A DNA stretch of 40,743 nucleotides, taken from positions 1 through 40,743 of the forward strand of contig NZ_JACDXU010000006.1 of assembly GCF_020539485.1 (NCBI RefSeq), in the 5' to 3' direction. A program made the translations under genes and the position numbers. Below the pieces are notes generated by a model, which was not told the DNA's origin, did not search any database, and saw nothing but the letters and a program-made list of their open reading frames with translations. Numbering within the stretch: position 1 is the first letter of the stretch; each line of letters opens with the position of its first letter. The DNA is from Fulverythrobacter ferritrahens. Its GTDB lineage: Bacteria; Pseudomonadota; Alphaproteobacteria; Sphingomonadales; Sphingomonadaceae. Below, in pieces: positions 25,774 through 34,251 of this stretch.

Positions 25774-27138
25774 TCAGGCCGCCTTCTGTGCCGCTGCTGC
25801 AGCGCCGACCACTTCATCGCCGTCGCGTTCGGGCAGCATCAGGAACAGCACCAGCGACAAGATCGAACCCATCGCCATGATGGCGGAGACCGTCAGCAAC
25901 TGGTCATTGCCGAGCGCCGTGAACAGCGCACCGGCGATGATCGGGCTGCCAGCCGCACCCAGGCGGCCGATGCCCAGCACGAAGCCGGTGCCCGTAGCGC
26001 GGGCATAGGCCGGGAAGCCGCGGGCGAAGGCTGCGTAATATCCGCTGATCGCCGCATTGGTGAAGAAGCCGGTGATGACCGTCGCCCACTGCCAGGCGCT
26101 GAGCGTCTCGCGGCCGAGCCCGAAGGAGCCCACGGCGACGGAACCCAGCAGCAGCATCAGCGCGGTCGGCCACCGGATGCCGAGGCGGGCCATCACGAAG
26201 CCGAACAGCAGGCTGCCGAAGAAGCCGCCGACATTGGCGAAGGTCAGCACCGTGGCGGCATCCTGCGGAGCGTAGCCCGGAGGATAGTCGGACACGATCT
26301 GCACCGCGAACTTCAGGATGTAATAGAAAGTGATGGTGTGGAACATGTAGCCGAAGGCCAGGAGCAGCGTAACCGGGCGCAACTGCGGGTTGGACAGGAT
26401 GTCCGTAACCTTGGGCTTGGAGACGTGTTCCGCGGCCGGGGGCAGGGCGTCGATCGGTGCCTTGCCGAAGGCGGCCAGCGTCTTGTTGACACCCTTCAGG
26501 TTCTGCTTCGAGGCCTGATAGGCCGCGGTTTCGGGCACTACCAGCATCAGGATGGGGATCAGGGCGGCAGTCACGATGGCGCCGAAATCGAACACGCCGC
26601 GCCAGCCATAGGCTTCCAGTAGCCATTCGGAGGCAGCAACACCGCCAACCACGGCGCCGAGCGGATAGCCCGCGACATAGGCCGCGATGGCCGCCTTGCG
26701 CCACTTGTTGTTGGCGCTTTCGGCCGTGACCGCATTGGTCGCCGCCAGCATGCCGCCGATGCCGATGCCGGTCAGGAAGCGGAATGCCACCATCGGGGTT
26801 ACCGCATTGGCATGCCCTGCCAGCCACATGCCGATCGCCATCAGTACGAGGCAGGCCAGCATGGTCAGCTTGCGGCCATATTTGTCAGCCGCGCCGCCCA
26901 GCAGCACCGAGCCGAAGCCCATGCCGACCAGTTCGGCCGAAAGAACGACGCCCAGCGCCGCGCGCTCGATGCCCCATTCCTTCGAAATGCCTGGCGCTGC
27001 GAAAGCGCTCGACAACACGTCGAACCCGTCAAGCGCGTTGAGCAGGACCATCAGCACTACGACGAACCACTGACGGGCGCCCATCGGCGCATCGTTGATC
27101 ACGGAAATCGGGTTTGTTCCCCCGGACGGAGCTGCCAT
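25774..27138 (-). CDS. MFS transporter, aromatic acid:H+ symporter (AAHS) family
   Basis: Inner-membrane uptake carrier of 454 residues with twelve predicted segments. LDGFD in the first segment (Asp37, Asp40) is the AAHS signature, required for benzoate/4-hydroxybenzoate uptake in PcaK and BenK. GGAADKYGRKL is the MFS loop 2-3 motif, and FRFLTGIGIGGMLAATNAV the segment 4 motif. GAGAGGA precedes the ATG. It starts 28 bases after the MarR gene ends, so the two are co-transcribed. Probable substrate is an aromatic acid made or used by the divergent dioxygenase pathway; this is inferred from context. Confidence 0.92.
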   Translation of the reverse strand: MAAPSGGTNPISVINDAPMGARQWFVVVLMVLLNALDGFDVLSSAFAAPGISKEWGIERAALGVVLSAELVGMGFGSVLLGGAADKYGRKLTMLACLVLMAIGMWLAGHANAVTPMVAFRFLTGIGIGGMLAATNAVTAESANNKWRKAAIAAYVAGYPLGAVVGGVAASEWLLEAYGWRGVFDFGAIVTAALIPILMLVVPETAAYQASKQNLKGVNKTLAAFGKAPIDALPPAAEHVSKPKVTDILSNPQLRPVTLLLAFGYMFHTITFYYILKFAVQIVSDYPPGYAPQDAATVLTFANVGGFFGSLLFGFVMARLGIRWPTALMLLLGSVAVGSFGLGRETLSAWQWATVITGFFTNAAISGYYAAFARGFPAYARATGTGFVLGIGRLGAAGSPIIAGALFTALGNDQLLTVSAIMAMGSILSLVLFLMLPERDGDEVVGAAAAAQKAA

Positions 27139-27166
27139 TAGTCTTGATCCTCTCTTTTGCGCGGCC

Positions 27167-27634
27167 TCAATCGTGGATTCGCGCCAGCATTTCCACCAGT
27201 TTTTCGACTTCTTCGGTAGTGAAGCGGCTTTTCAGCCATTCTTCATGCTCACCGATGGCCTGTTTGGCCCGGGCAAGCGCCTTGGCGCCCTCTTCCGTGA
27301 GATACAAGGCCTGCTTGCGCCCGTCCGTTTCCGAACGTTCGCGGCGCACATAATCGCGCGCCTGCAGGCGATTGATGATGGTCATGGTCGTCGCACGGTC
27401 CATCCGCAGGCGCTGGCCAAGATCGATCTGGGATACGCCGGGCAGTTCATCCACCAGCCACAGCACGGAAACCTGCTTCTGCGTCAGCCCCAGATCGACG
27501 AAGGTTTCCACGAAATGCCGATAGACGGCCCCATGGGCCAGCCGGATGTGGAAACCCACAATATCGTTAAGCCCGCCGACGGCTGCATCGTTGCTATGTG
27601 TCAAAGACGCGGCGCCCACTTGCCCAATCCCCAT
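27167..27634 (-). CDS. MarR-family transcriptional regulator
   Basis: A 155-residue winged-helix regulator: helical dimerisation N-terminus, LTQKQVSVLWLVDELPGVSQIDLGQRLRMDRATTMTIINRL as helix-turn-helix with recognition helix, and wing SETDGRKQALYLTEEG. MarR proteins commonly sense aromatic carboxylates or CoA esters and repress adjacent catabolic genes. It is divergent from the dioxygenase gene over 62 bases that contain short inverted repeats, so it likely controls both that gene and the transporter. Confidence 0.93.
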   Translation of the reverse strand: MGIGQVGAASLTHSNDAAVGGLNDIVGFHIRLAHGAVYRHFVETFVDLGLTQKQVSVLWLVDELPGVSQIDLGQRLRMDRATTMTIINRLQARDYVRRERSETDGRKQALYLTEEGAKALARAKQAIGEHEEWLKSRFTTEEVEKLVEMLARIHD

Positions 27635-27647
27635 CGCTTGTCCCTTG

Positions 27648-27676
27648 CCTAATCGTTAGTGGAGCATACAATTAGG
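27648..27676. promoter_or_regulatory. Candidate MarR operator between regulator and dioxygenase
   Basis: CTAATCGTTAG (27649-27659) is a perfect short inverted repeat around TCG. CCTAAT (27648-27653) is also repeated inverted as ATTAGG (27671-27676), just before the AGGAG ribosome-binding site of the dioxygenase gene. MarR sites are typically short AT-containing palindromes of this kind in the shared divergent region. Assignment is by position only. Confidence 0.5.
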
Positions 27677-27696
27677 TGCAAGGAGAGGATAGACTC

Positions 27697-29166
27697 ATGG
27701 CGCATTTCCCGCAGACCCCCAATTTCACCGGCTTCAACACCCCCAGCCGCATCGAGGCCGATATTTTCGACCTTGCCTACGAGGGGGAGATTCCGAAGGA
27801 AATCAACGGGGCCTTCTATCGTGTCCAGCCCGATCCGCAGTTCCCGCCCATGCTGGGGGATGACATCGCCTTCAATGGCGACGGGATGATCACCCGCTTC
27901 CATATCCATGACGGGCAGTGCGATTTCCGCCAGCGCTGGGCCAAGACTGACAAGTGGAAGGCCGAACGGGAGGCCAATCGCGGGTTGTTCGGCATGTATC
28001 GCAATCCCTTGACCGACGATCCTTCCACCAAGGGCATGTATCGTTCCACCGCCAACACCAATGCCTGGATCTTCGCGGGCAAGCTGTGGGCGATGAAGGA
28101 AGACAGCCCCTCGCTGATCATGGACCCGGTTTCCATGGAGACCGACGCGTTCCAGACCTGGGACGGCGCGATGAAGAGCCAGACCTTCACGGCCCATCCC
28201 AAGATCGACCCGAAGACGGGCAACATGATCGCCATCGGCTATGCCGCGTCCGGCCTGTGCACCGACGATGTTTCCTACATGGAAATCAGCCCCGACGGGA
28301 AGCTGATCCGCGAAAAGTGGTTCAAGGTTCCCTATTACTGCATGATGCATGATTTCGGCGTCACCGAGGATTATCTGGTGCTGCATATCGTGCCGTCCAT
28401 CGGCAGCTGGGAACGGCTGGAGCAGAAGAAGCCGCATTTCGGCTTCGACACCACCATGCCCGTCTATCTCGGCGTGATCCCCCGGCGCGACGATCTGAAG
28501 CAGGAAGACATCCGCTGGTTCAAGCGCGACAATTGCTTTGCCAGCCATGTGCTGAATGCCTGGCAGGAAGGGACCAAGGTCCACTTCGTCGTGCCGGAAG
28601 CGAAGAACAACATGTTCCCCTTCTTCCCCGACGTTCACGGCGCGCCCTTCAACGGGGCGGAAGCGATGAGCAAGCTCACCCGCTGGACGGTGGACATGGC
28701 CAGCAATGGCGAAGAGTTCGACGAGATCGCCCCGCTGACCGAGACGGCCAGCGAATTCCCCCGCATCGACGACCGCTTCACCGGCGTGAAGAACCGCTAT
28801 GGCTGGGGCCTGGAAATGGACATGAAGCGCCCCTGCGAGCTGAAGGGCGGCAGCGCCGGCGGCTTCCTGATGAACTGCCTGTTCCTGAAGGATCTGGAAA
28901 CCGGGGCGGAACAGCATTGGTGGTGCGGGCCGGTCAGTTCGCTGCAGGAACCCTGCTTCATCCCGCGCAGCAAGGATGCGCCGGAAGGCGATGGCTGGAT
29001 CGTGCAGGTGTGCAACCGTCTGGAAGACCACCGCAGCGACCTGCTGATCTTCGATGCGCTCGACATCGAAAAGGGCCCGGTCGCCACGATCAACATCCCG
29101 ATCAGGCTGCGCTTCGGCCTGCATGGCAATTTCGCGCGGGCAGAGGACATCGGCCTGGCGGCATAA
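27697..29166 (+). CDS. Lignostilbene-alpha,beta-dioxygenase-like carotenoid cleavage oxygenase
   Basis: Non-heme iron dioxygenase of the carotenoid cleavage family, 489 residues, expected to cleave the central double bond of a 4-hydroxystilbene into two aromatic aldehydes. The four iron ligands are His167 (TAHPK), His218 (MMHDF), His284 (ASHVL) and His476 (GLHGN), with Glu353 as second-shell residue. Tyr101 and Lys134 match the substrate phenol-binding pair of lignostilbene dioxygenases. These numbers coincide with those I recall for NOV1 of N. aromaticivorans, so a close relative is likely. The start at 27697 follows AGGAG; an in-frame GTG seven codons earlier was not used. Natural substrate (lignin stilbene versus resveratrol-like) is inferred. 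Confidence 0.93.
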   Translation: MAHFPQTPNFTGFNTPSRIEADIFDLAYEGEIPKEINGAFYRVQPDPQFPPMLGDDIAFNGDGMITRFHIHDGQCDFRQRWAKTDKWKAEREANRGLFGMYRNPLTDDPSTKGMYRSTANTNAWIFAGKLWAMKEDSPSLIMDPVSMETDAFQTWDGAMKSQTFTAHPKIDPKTGNMIAIGYAASGLCTDDVSYMEISPDGKLIREKWFKVPYYCMMHDFGVTEDYLVLHIVPSIGSWERLEQKKPHFGFDTTMPVYLGVIPRRDDLKQEDIRWFKRDNCFASHVLNAWQEGTKVHFVVPEAKNNMFPFFPDVHGAPFNGAEAMSKLTRWTVDMASNGEEFDEIAPLTETASEFPRIDDRFTGVKNRYGWGLEMDMKRPCELKGGSAGGFLMNCLFLKDLETGAEQHWWCGPVSSLQEPCFIPRSKDAPEGDGWIVQVCNRLEDHRSDLLIFDALDIEKGPVATINIPIRLRFGLHGNFARAEDIGLAA

Positions 29167-29192
29167 GAGAACGACAACAGGGGAGAGGACCA

Positions 29193-30446
29193 TTGCTGAA
29201 GACTATTCTGGCCGGCACCGCGCTGGCGGTGAGTGCGTTCGCGCTTGGCAGCTGCAACCAGTCAGCAGGTTCTCCCCCGGCGTCGGAGGTGCGGGAAGAC
29301 AAGTCCTTCCCGCTTACTCCGGCAGTGATCGCCATGCGCTGGCAATTGCTCAATCCGGAGGTGAACAGCTTCATCTTCCGCGAATTGGACAAGATTTTCG
29401 AAAGCCGCATCGTGCCGCGCGCCGGTTCCCTGTGGGATCTGCCCAAGGGCAATGCCATGGCCATGCCGGCCGATACGTTCGGCGGCGGGAATTACGATTA
29501 TAACCAGTTCGCGGAACGCACCTTCACCAATGCCATGCTGGTGATCCGCGACGGGAAGATCGTGTTCGAGGATTATCGCAACCGGATGGAGGAGGAGGAG
29601 CCGCATATCGCCTTCTCCATGTCCAAAACGATCACCTCGTTGCTCGTGGGCATCGCGCTGGATCAGGGCAAGATCGCCTCGCTCGATGACCTTGCGACCA
29701 AATATGTGCCGGAACTGAAGGGGACCGGCTATGACGGCGTGACGATCCGCCAGATCCTGCAGATGCGATCGGGCGTGGATTATCAGGAACGCTATGATTT
29801 CGGCGCCAATCCCAGCTTTGCGGGCAAGCTGCACGAACAGGCGATCGTCCTCAACACAATGCGCTTTGCCGATGGCGCGCTGGAAACGAAACGCGCCAAC
29901 CAGCCGGGCAGCACCTTCAACTATTCCACGCTGGATACGATGGTGCTGGGCTGGATTCTGGAGAAGGCCACGGGCCAGCCGCTGGAATCCTTCACCCAAT
30001 CCAATCTGTGGGGCCCGCTTGGGGCAGAGGCGGACGGGTTCTGGATGGCCGATGGCCCGCCGGGCACTGGCCGCGCGCTCAACGGCATGGGCTTCAACGC
30101 CCGGCTGCGCGATTTCGGGCGGCTTGGCCAGTTGATGCTGAATAACGGGATGCGCGGCGATACGCAGGTGATCCCGGAAGGCTGGCTGAAAGAGGCCACC
30201 TCCATGCTGCCCACCGGCGCCCCGGCCGGGCAGGGTTTCCCCGGCTATGGCTACCAGATCTGGCAGATCGACAATGAGCCGGGCGCCTACGCTGCCGTCG
30301 GCCTGGCCGGACAATTCATCTATGTCAGCCCCGCCACCAAGACGGTGATCGTCAAGCTCAGCTATTATCCGCCCGCCCCACCGGCAGATGTGGACGCTGA
30401 AGTGATCGCCTATTTCAAGGCCATCGCTCACACTCCAGTGAAGTAA
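29193..30446 (+). CDS. Beta-lactamase-fold serine hydrolase lipoprotein
   Basis: A 417-residue penicillin-recognising-enzyme-fold hydrolase (beta-lactamase/6-aminohexanoate-dimer hydrolase group). The start is a TTG at 29193 with GGGGAGAGGA just upstream; it gives a signal peptide with lipobox ALGSC, so the enzyme is probably an outer-membrane or periplasmic lipoprotein. The catalytic motif is SMSK (FSMSKTITSLL) and the second motif FNYSTLDTM, as in NylB-type enzymes; GLAGQFIYV takes the place of the third motif. It begins 26 bases after the dioxygenase gene and is probably co-transcribed. Substrate unknown: ester or amide hydrolysis of an aromatic precursor is a guess. Confidence 0.88.
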   Translation: MLKTILAGTALAVSAFALGSCNQSAGSPPASEVREDKSFPLTPAVIAMRWQLLNPEVNSFIFRELDKIFESRIVPRAGSLWDLPKGNAMAMPADTFGGGNYDYNQFAERTFTNAMLVIRDGKIVFEDYRNRMEEEEPHIAFSMSKTITSLLVGIALDQGKIASLDDLATKYVPELKGTGYDGVTIRQILQMRSGVDYQERYDFGANPSFAGKLHEQAIVLNTMRFADGALETKRANQPGSTFNYSTLDTMVLGWILEKATGQPLESFTQSNLWGPLGAEADGFWMADGPPGTGRALNGMGFNARLRDFGRLGQLMLNNGMRGDTQVIPEGWLKEATSMLPTGAPAGQGFPGYGYQIWQIDNEPGAYAAVGLAGQFIYVSPATKTVIVKLSYYPPAPPADVDAEVIAYFKAIAHTPVK

Positions 30447-30536
30447 TACCGACTTGGCGGATGCAGGATTGGTGCGGGCGCACTATCTCTCTTGTCATAA
30501 TGCGATAATCGACACTGCGAGGAGTGCCGCCTGCCC

Positions 30537-31331
30537 ATGACTGCCGTGACCACCAGTGAACGCAAGCCGATCGAATGCTGGCTGACCGATATGGACGGGG
30601 TGCTGGTGCATGAAGGCAATGCCCTGCCCGGCGCGGCGGAATTCATTGCCCGGCTGGTGGAGAAACAGCGGCGCTTCCTGCTGCTGACCAATAATTCGAT
30701 CTACACTCCGCGCGATCTGGCCGCCCGGCTGGAAAGCTCCGGCCTGAAAGTTCCGGAAAGCGCGATCTTCACTTCGGCCTTGGCGACGGCGGATTTCCTC
30801 TCCTCGCAGCAGCCGCGCGGCACGGCCTTCGTGATCGGGGAAGCCGGGCTCACCACCGCCCTGCACGAGATCGGCTATACGCTGACCGACAATAATCCCG
30901 ATTACGTGGTGGTGGGCGAATTGCGCAGCTACAGCTTCGAGGCGATCACCAAGGCGATCCGGCTGGTGGGCAAGGGCGCACGCTTCATCGCCACTAATCC
31001 CGATGTCACGTCCCCCTCGCCCGAAGGGCCGCTGCCGGCCACCGGGGCAGTGACGGCAATGATCACCAAGGCGACGGGCGCCACGCCCTATTTCGTGGGC
31101 AAGCCCAACCCGATGATGTTCCGCAGCGCGCTGAACCGGATCGAAGCCCATTCGGAAACCACCGCCATGGTGGGCGACCGGATGGATACGGATATCGTCG
31201 CCGGGATCGAGGCCGGTCTGGAAACGATCCTGGTGCTGACCGGCTCCACAAGGAAGGAACAGGTCGCCCGCTTCCCCTATCGCCCCAACCGGGTGCTGCC
31301 TTCCATTGCCGAGGCGATAGAGCTGGTCTGA
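30537..31331 (+). CDS. HAD-superfamily subclass IIA phosphatase (NagD-like)
   Basis: A 264-residue hydrolase with motif I DMDGVLV (nucleophile Asp), motif II LLTNNS, the subclass IIA cap, motif III lysine in VGKPNPMMF and motif IV MVGDRMDTDIVAG. NagD-like enzymes dephosphorylate nucleotides or sugar phosphates; the substrate here is unknown. Ninety bases separate it from the preceding hydrolase, so it may have its own promoter, and GAGGAG lies 12 bases before the ATG. It converges on the NTF2-like gene. Confidence 0.92.
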   Translation: MTAVTTSERKPIECWLTDMDGVLVHEGNALPGAAEFIARLVEKQRRFLLLTNNSIYTPRDLAARLESSGLKVPESAIFTSALATADFLSSQQPRGTAFVIGEAGLTTALHEIGYTLTDNNPDYVVVGELRSYSFEAITKAIRLVGKGARFIATNPDVTSPSPEGPLPATGAVTAMITKATGATPYFVGKPNPMMFRSALNRIEAHSETTAMVGDRMDTDIVAGIEAGLETILVLTGSTRKEQVARFPYRPNRVLPSIAEAIELV

Positions 31332-31346
31332 GCGAGAGCCGGCGGG

Positions 31347-31820
31347 CTACTCCGCGAAAGCGGAGCCCGTTCGCGGCGGGGCGGGCCGGTCGTTCTTCTG
31401 CTCCAGCCCTACCGCCAACAGAATCCGGCCCTCGGTGTTTTCAGCAATCGAGCCGAGCACCACGCGCGACTTGCCCTGCCCCTCGTCGCACATCCATGCG
31501 GCGATCAAATCCGCAGGCGGACCCTCCCTGTCATAGGCGCGCCGCAGGTAGCAATTGCCGATCCGTTCGATGAAAATATCGGGAGTGATCTTCTCATTGT
31601 CGGTCCAGCGCAGATCCTCCGCCAGCAGGGCCTTCATCGCGGCAAAGTCGTTCCTGTCGGCCGCCTGGAGGAAGTCCCCCAGTGCATGATCCGGCGGCGT
31701 GTCCTGTTCGGGCGGCGTGTTCTGTTCGGGCGGGGTTTCCTGCGCGGCGAGCGGAGAAAACGCCAGCAGCGCCGCCCCGAGGGCGACGCTGCCATATGCC
31801 GTGATGGAACGAAAGCTCAC
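31347..31820 (-). CDS. Small secreted protein, probably NTF2/SnoaL-like
   Basis: A 157-residue protein with an N-terminal signal peptide (cleavage expected near LAAQ, residues 24-27), a short repeat-like linker (TPPEQ, TPPEQ, TPPD) and a domain starting LGDFLQAADRNDFAAMKALLAEDLRW that resembles the opening of NTF2/SnoaL folds. The later strand-rich part has two cysteines (NCYLRR, AWMCDEG) that could form a disulfide. The start is a GTG overlapping the stop of the GMC oxidoreductase (GTGA at 31817-31820), so the two are coupled. Fold assignment is by eye and function is unknown. Confidence 0.75.
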   Translation of the reverse strand: MSFRSITAYGSVALGAALLAFSPLAAQETPPEQNTPPEQDTPPDHALGDFLQAADRNDFAAMKALLAEDLRWTDNEKITPDIFIERIGNCYLRRAYDREGPPADLIAAWMCDEGQGKSRVVLGSIAENTEGRILLAVGLEQKNDRPAPPRTGSAFAE

Positions 31821-33478
31821 GCGGCCAATGCCGCCTTGGCATCGGCCAGGATCATCTCGCTGCCCTTTTCGGCAACCATGATGGTGGGCGCATTGGTGTT
31901 ACCCGAGGTGATGCGCGGGAAGACCGAAGCGTCGATCACGCGCAGCCCTTCCACGCCGCGTACGCGCAGCTGCGGGTCCAGCGGGAAACGCTCGTCCGGC
32001 CCCATCGCGACCGTGCCGACCGGGTGATAGACGGTGGCGGCAGCCATCTTGGCATAGCCCAGGATCTGCTCGTCCGTTTCGCCGAAGGGGTCGCCCTTCT
32101 GGGCCATATAGGGCTCCAGCGCGGGCTGCTGCCAGATCTTGCGGATGATCTTGAGCTGAGTGACCGCCATTTCCTGATCGAAAGGATCGGAGAAATAGTT
32201 CGGCACGATCCGGGGCGTCACAGTGCCGTCCGGCGATTTGGCATGAATCGAACCGCGCGATTCCGGCCGCAGCTGACAGGGGTTGGAGGCAAGCCCCGGT
32301 TCCTTTTCCAGCTGCAGGCCCTGCGTGGTGGCCAGCACTTCAAGGTCCATCGATGCGGCCATGACGTGGATCTGCATGTCCGGCGTGGCAAGGTCCGGCC
32401 GGGTCTTCAGGAAGCAGCAGCCATGGGCCACCGCCATGGAGAGCAGGCCCTTGCGGGTGAGGCCGTATTTCACCACTTCCTTGACGAGATTGAGCCCGGT
32501 CGAGCGGTTGTTGATCGAGTGCCAGTCTTCCTTGAGGCGGGCCTGACAGCCGATCATCACATGGTCCTGCAGGTTCTCGCCGACCATCCTGGATTCGTGG
32601 ATCACTTCCACGCCCAGTTCCTGCAGCAGCGCGCCCTGCCCGATGCCGGAGATTTCCAGCAGCTTGGGGCTTTCCACCGAACCGGCGGCCAGGATCACTT
32701 CGCGCGCGGCATAGACGCGGCGGGTTTCATTGCCCTGGCGGAATTCCACGCCGATGGCCTTCTTGCCGTCGAACAGGATGCGCGTGGTCATCGCGCGGGT
32801 TTCCACCTGCAGGTTGGAACGGCCCATGGCGGGGTGGAGGAAGGCCACCGCGGTGGAGCAGCGTGTGCCGTTGCGCTGGGTCACCTGGAAGAAGCTGGCC
32901 CCTTCCTGATCGCCGTCATTCAGATCGTGCTTGGCCGGAACGCCCGCTTCCACGCAGGCTTCCACCAGCGCCTTGGAAACGGGGTGTTCCTCCGGGAAGT
33001 CCGAGACAGTGAGCGGGCCGCCCTTACCGTGGAATTCATCGGCGCCGCGCTGCTGGTCTTCGCTCTTGATGAAATAGGGCAGGCAATCGTCCCAGCTCCA
33101 GCCCTGCGCGCCCATCTGGGCCCAGCCGTCATAATCGGCGGCCTGGCCGCGCACATAGAGCAGGCCGTTGATCGAGGATGAGCCGCCCAGCACCTTGCCC
33201 TTGGGCCATTTGTGCGGGCGCCCGCCGGTGCCTTCATCCACTTCGGTTTCATAGAGCCAGTTAACCTTCGGATCGTTCAGCGTCTTGCCGAAGCCGATGG
33301 GGATGTGGATCATCATGTTGGACATGAACTGGCTGGGTTCGCGCAACGGGCGATCGTCTCCCCCGGCTTCCAGCAGCACTACCTTGAATTCGCCGCTTTC
33401 CGTCAGCCGGTTGGCCAGGACGCAGCCGGCGCTACCGGCCCCTACGATGACATAGTCCGCATGAAGGTCGCCCGCCAT
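31817..33478 (-). CDS. GMC-family FAD-dependent alcohol oxidoreductase
   Basis: A 553-residue flavoenzyme of the choline dehydrogenase/aryl-alcohol oxidase group. The FAD-binding DYVIVGAGSAGCVLANRL is at residues 8-25, GMC signature 1 is GKVLGGSSSINGLLYVRG near 95-112, signature 2 AAGSVESPKLLEISGIG near 270, and the active-site pair is His in ATVYHPVGTVAMG and Asn in SGNTNAPT near the C-terminus. GGAG sits 6 bases before the ATG. GMC oxidases PhcC/PhcD act on phenylcoumaran lignin dimers in Sphingobium SYK-6, as I recall, so an aryl-alcohol substrate fits the neighbourhood. It is divergent from the DUF3237 gene. Confidence 0.93.
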   Translation of the reverse strand: MAGDLHADYVIVGAGSAGCVLANRLTESGEFKVVLLEAGGDDRPLREPSQFMSNMMIHIPIGFGKTLNDPKVNWLYETEVDEGTGGRPHKWPKGKVLGGSSSINGLLYVRGQAADYDGWAQMGAQGWSWDDCLPYFIKSEDQQRGADEFHGKGGPLTVSDFPEEHPVSKALVEACVEAGVPAKHDLNDGDQEGASFFQVTQRNGTRCSTAVAFLHPAMGRSNLQVETRAMTTRILFDGKKAIGVEFRQGNETRRVYAAREVILAAGSVESPKLLEISGIGQGALLQELGVEVIHESRMVGENLQDHVMIGCQARLKEDWHSINNRSTGLNLVKEVVKYGLTRKGLLSMAVAHGCCFLKTRPDLATPDMQIHVMAASMDLEVLATTQGLQLEKEPGLASNPCQLRPESRGSIHAKSPDGTVTPRIVPNYFSDPFDQEMAVTQLKIIRKIWQQPALEPYMAQKGDPFGETDEQILGYAKMAAATVYHPVGTVAMGPDERFPLDPQLRVRGVEGLRVIDASVFPRITSGNTNAPTIMVAEKGSEMILADAKAALAA

Positions 33479-33588
33479 TATTATTCTCCTCTCAGATTTC
33501 CGTCGCGCCGTAGCGTGATTCGCTTGCGATGGAAGCTAGGATTCTTCAAGCGCGGAGCAACGCAAAAATGCAGTTGGAGGAGATGGCA

Positions 33589-34050
33589 GTGATCAAGCCC
33601 GAGCTTGAGTTTGTCTACGAGGCAAGTGGCGATCTGGAGGCCCCCCGGCAGATCGGCAAGACCTATGACGGCGCGCGCCGGATCATCCCGATTCTGTCGG
33701 GTGGTTATGTGAAGGGCCCGCGCATTTCCGGGCGGCTGATGGGCAATTCGGCGGACTGGCAGCTGACCCGCCCCGACGGAGTGACCGTGGCCGATGCGAT
33801 CTATGCGATCGAGACGGATGACGGCGCGCTGATCCAGATCCGCAACAAGGGCCTGCGCCATGGGCCGCCCGAAGTGATGGCGCGGCTGGCGGCCGGGGAG
33901 GAAGTCGATCCGGCGGAATATTATTTCCGCACCGTGCCGGAATTCATCGCGCCCGACGGGCCTTATGAATGGCTCAACAAATCGATCTTCATCTGCTCGG
34001 GCGCGCGTTATGCCACGGGCATCAAGCTGTGGGTCTGGCGCGTGCTCTGA
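33589..34050 (+). CDS. DUF3237-family protein
   Basis: A 153-residue cytoplasmic protein of the DUF3237 (UPF0311) family: PELEFVYEASGDLEAPRQIGKTYDGARRIIPILSGG at the start, GRLMGNSADWQLTRPDGV in the middle, YFRTVPEF and WLNKSIFICSG at the end. The family probably forms a small beta-barrel; no activity is established to my knowledge. The GTG at 33589 was chosen because GGAGGA lies 7 bases upstream; ATGs at 33568 and 33583 are in-frame alternatives. It is divergent from the GMC gene, and homologs are often seen near aromatic or steroid degradation genes. Confidence 0.85.
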   Translation: MIKPELEFVYEASGDLEAPRQIGKTYDGARRIIPILSGGYVKGPRISGRLMGNSADWQLTRPDGVTVADAIYAIETDDGALIQIRNKGLRHGPPEVMARLAAGEEVDPAEYYFRTVPEFIAPDGPYEWLNKSIFICSGARYATGIKLWVWRVL

Positions 34051-34185
34051 AGGTGCGCGGCAGCCGGGCCGCAGCCGAGCGGGAAGGCGGACACGGCTTG
34101 CCCGCGCGCGGCTGCACGGCTAGGGCGAAAATGACAAAGTCCGAACTTCGGCCAGACATCAGATTGTGTGGATCGATCTGCCTGC

Positions 34186-34230
34186 GGGTGAGTTGAAGGC
34201 AGGGTCTGGGTGAGTTCTAGTCAGCTAGAA
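34186..34230 (+). promoter_or_regulatory. 9-bp direct repeat and palindrome before the secreted unknown gene
   Basis: GGGTGAGTT occurs at 34186-34194 and again at 34208-34216, 22 bp apart (about two helical turns). The second copy runs into a palindrome TTCTAG-TCAG-CTAGAA (34215-34230), ending 21 bases before the ATG. It may be a tandem regulator site or a 5'-leader hairpin. The wider 34051-34251 gap shows no gene. Confidence 0.4.
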
Positions 34231-34251
34231 ACAGAACAGGGAGATACTGAA

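Noticed and set aside
28533-29192. Upstream extension of the serine hydrolase frame
   Set aside because: It overlaps the dioxygenase gene in another frame, and a lipoprotein signal begins only at 29193.
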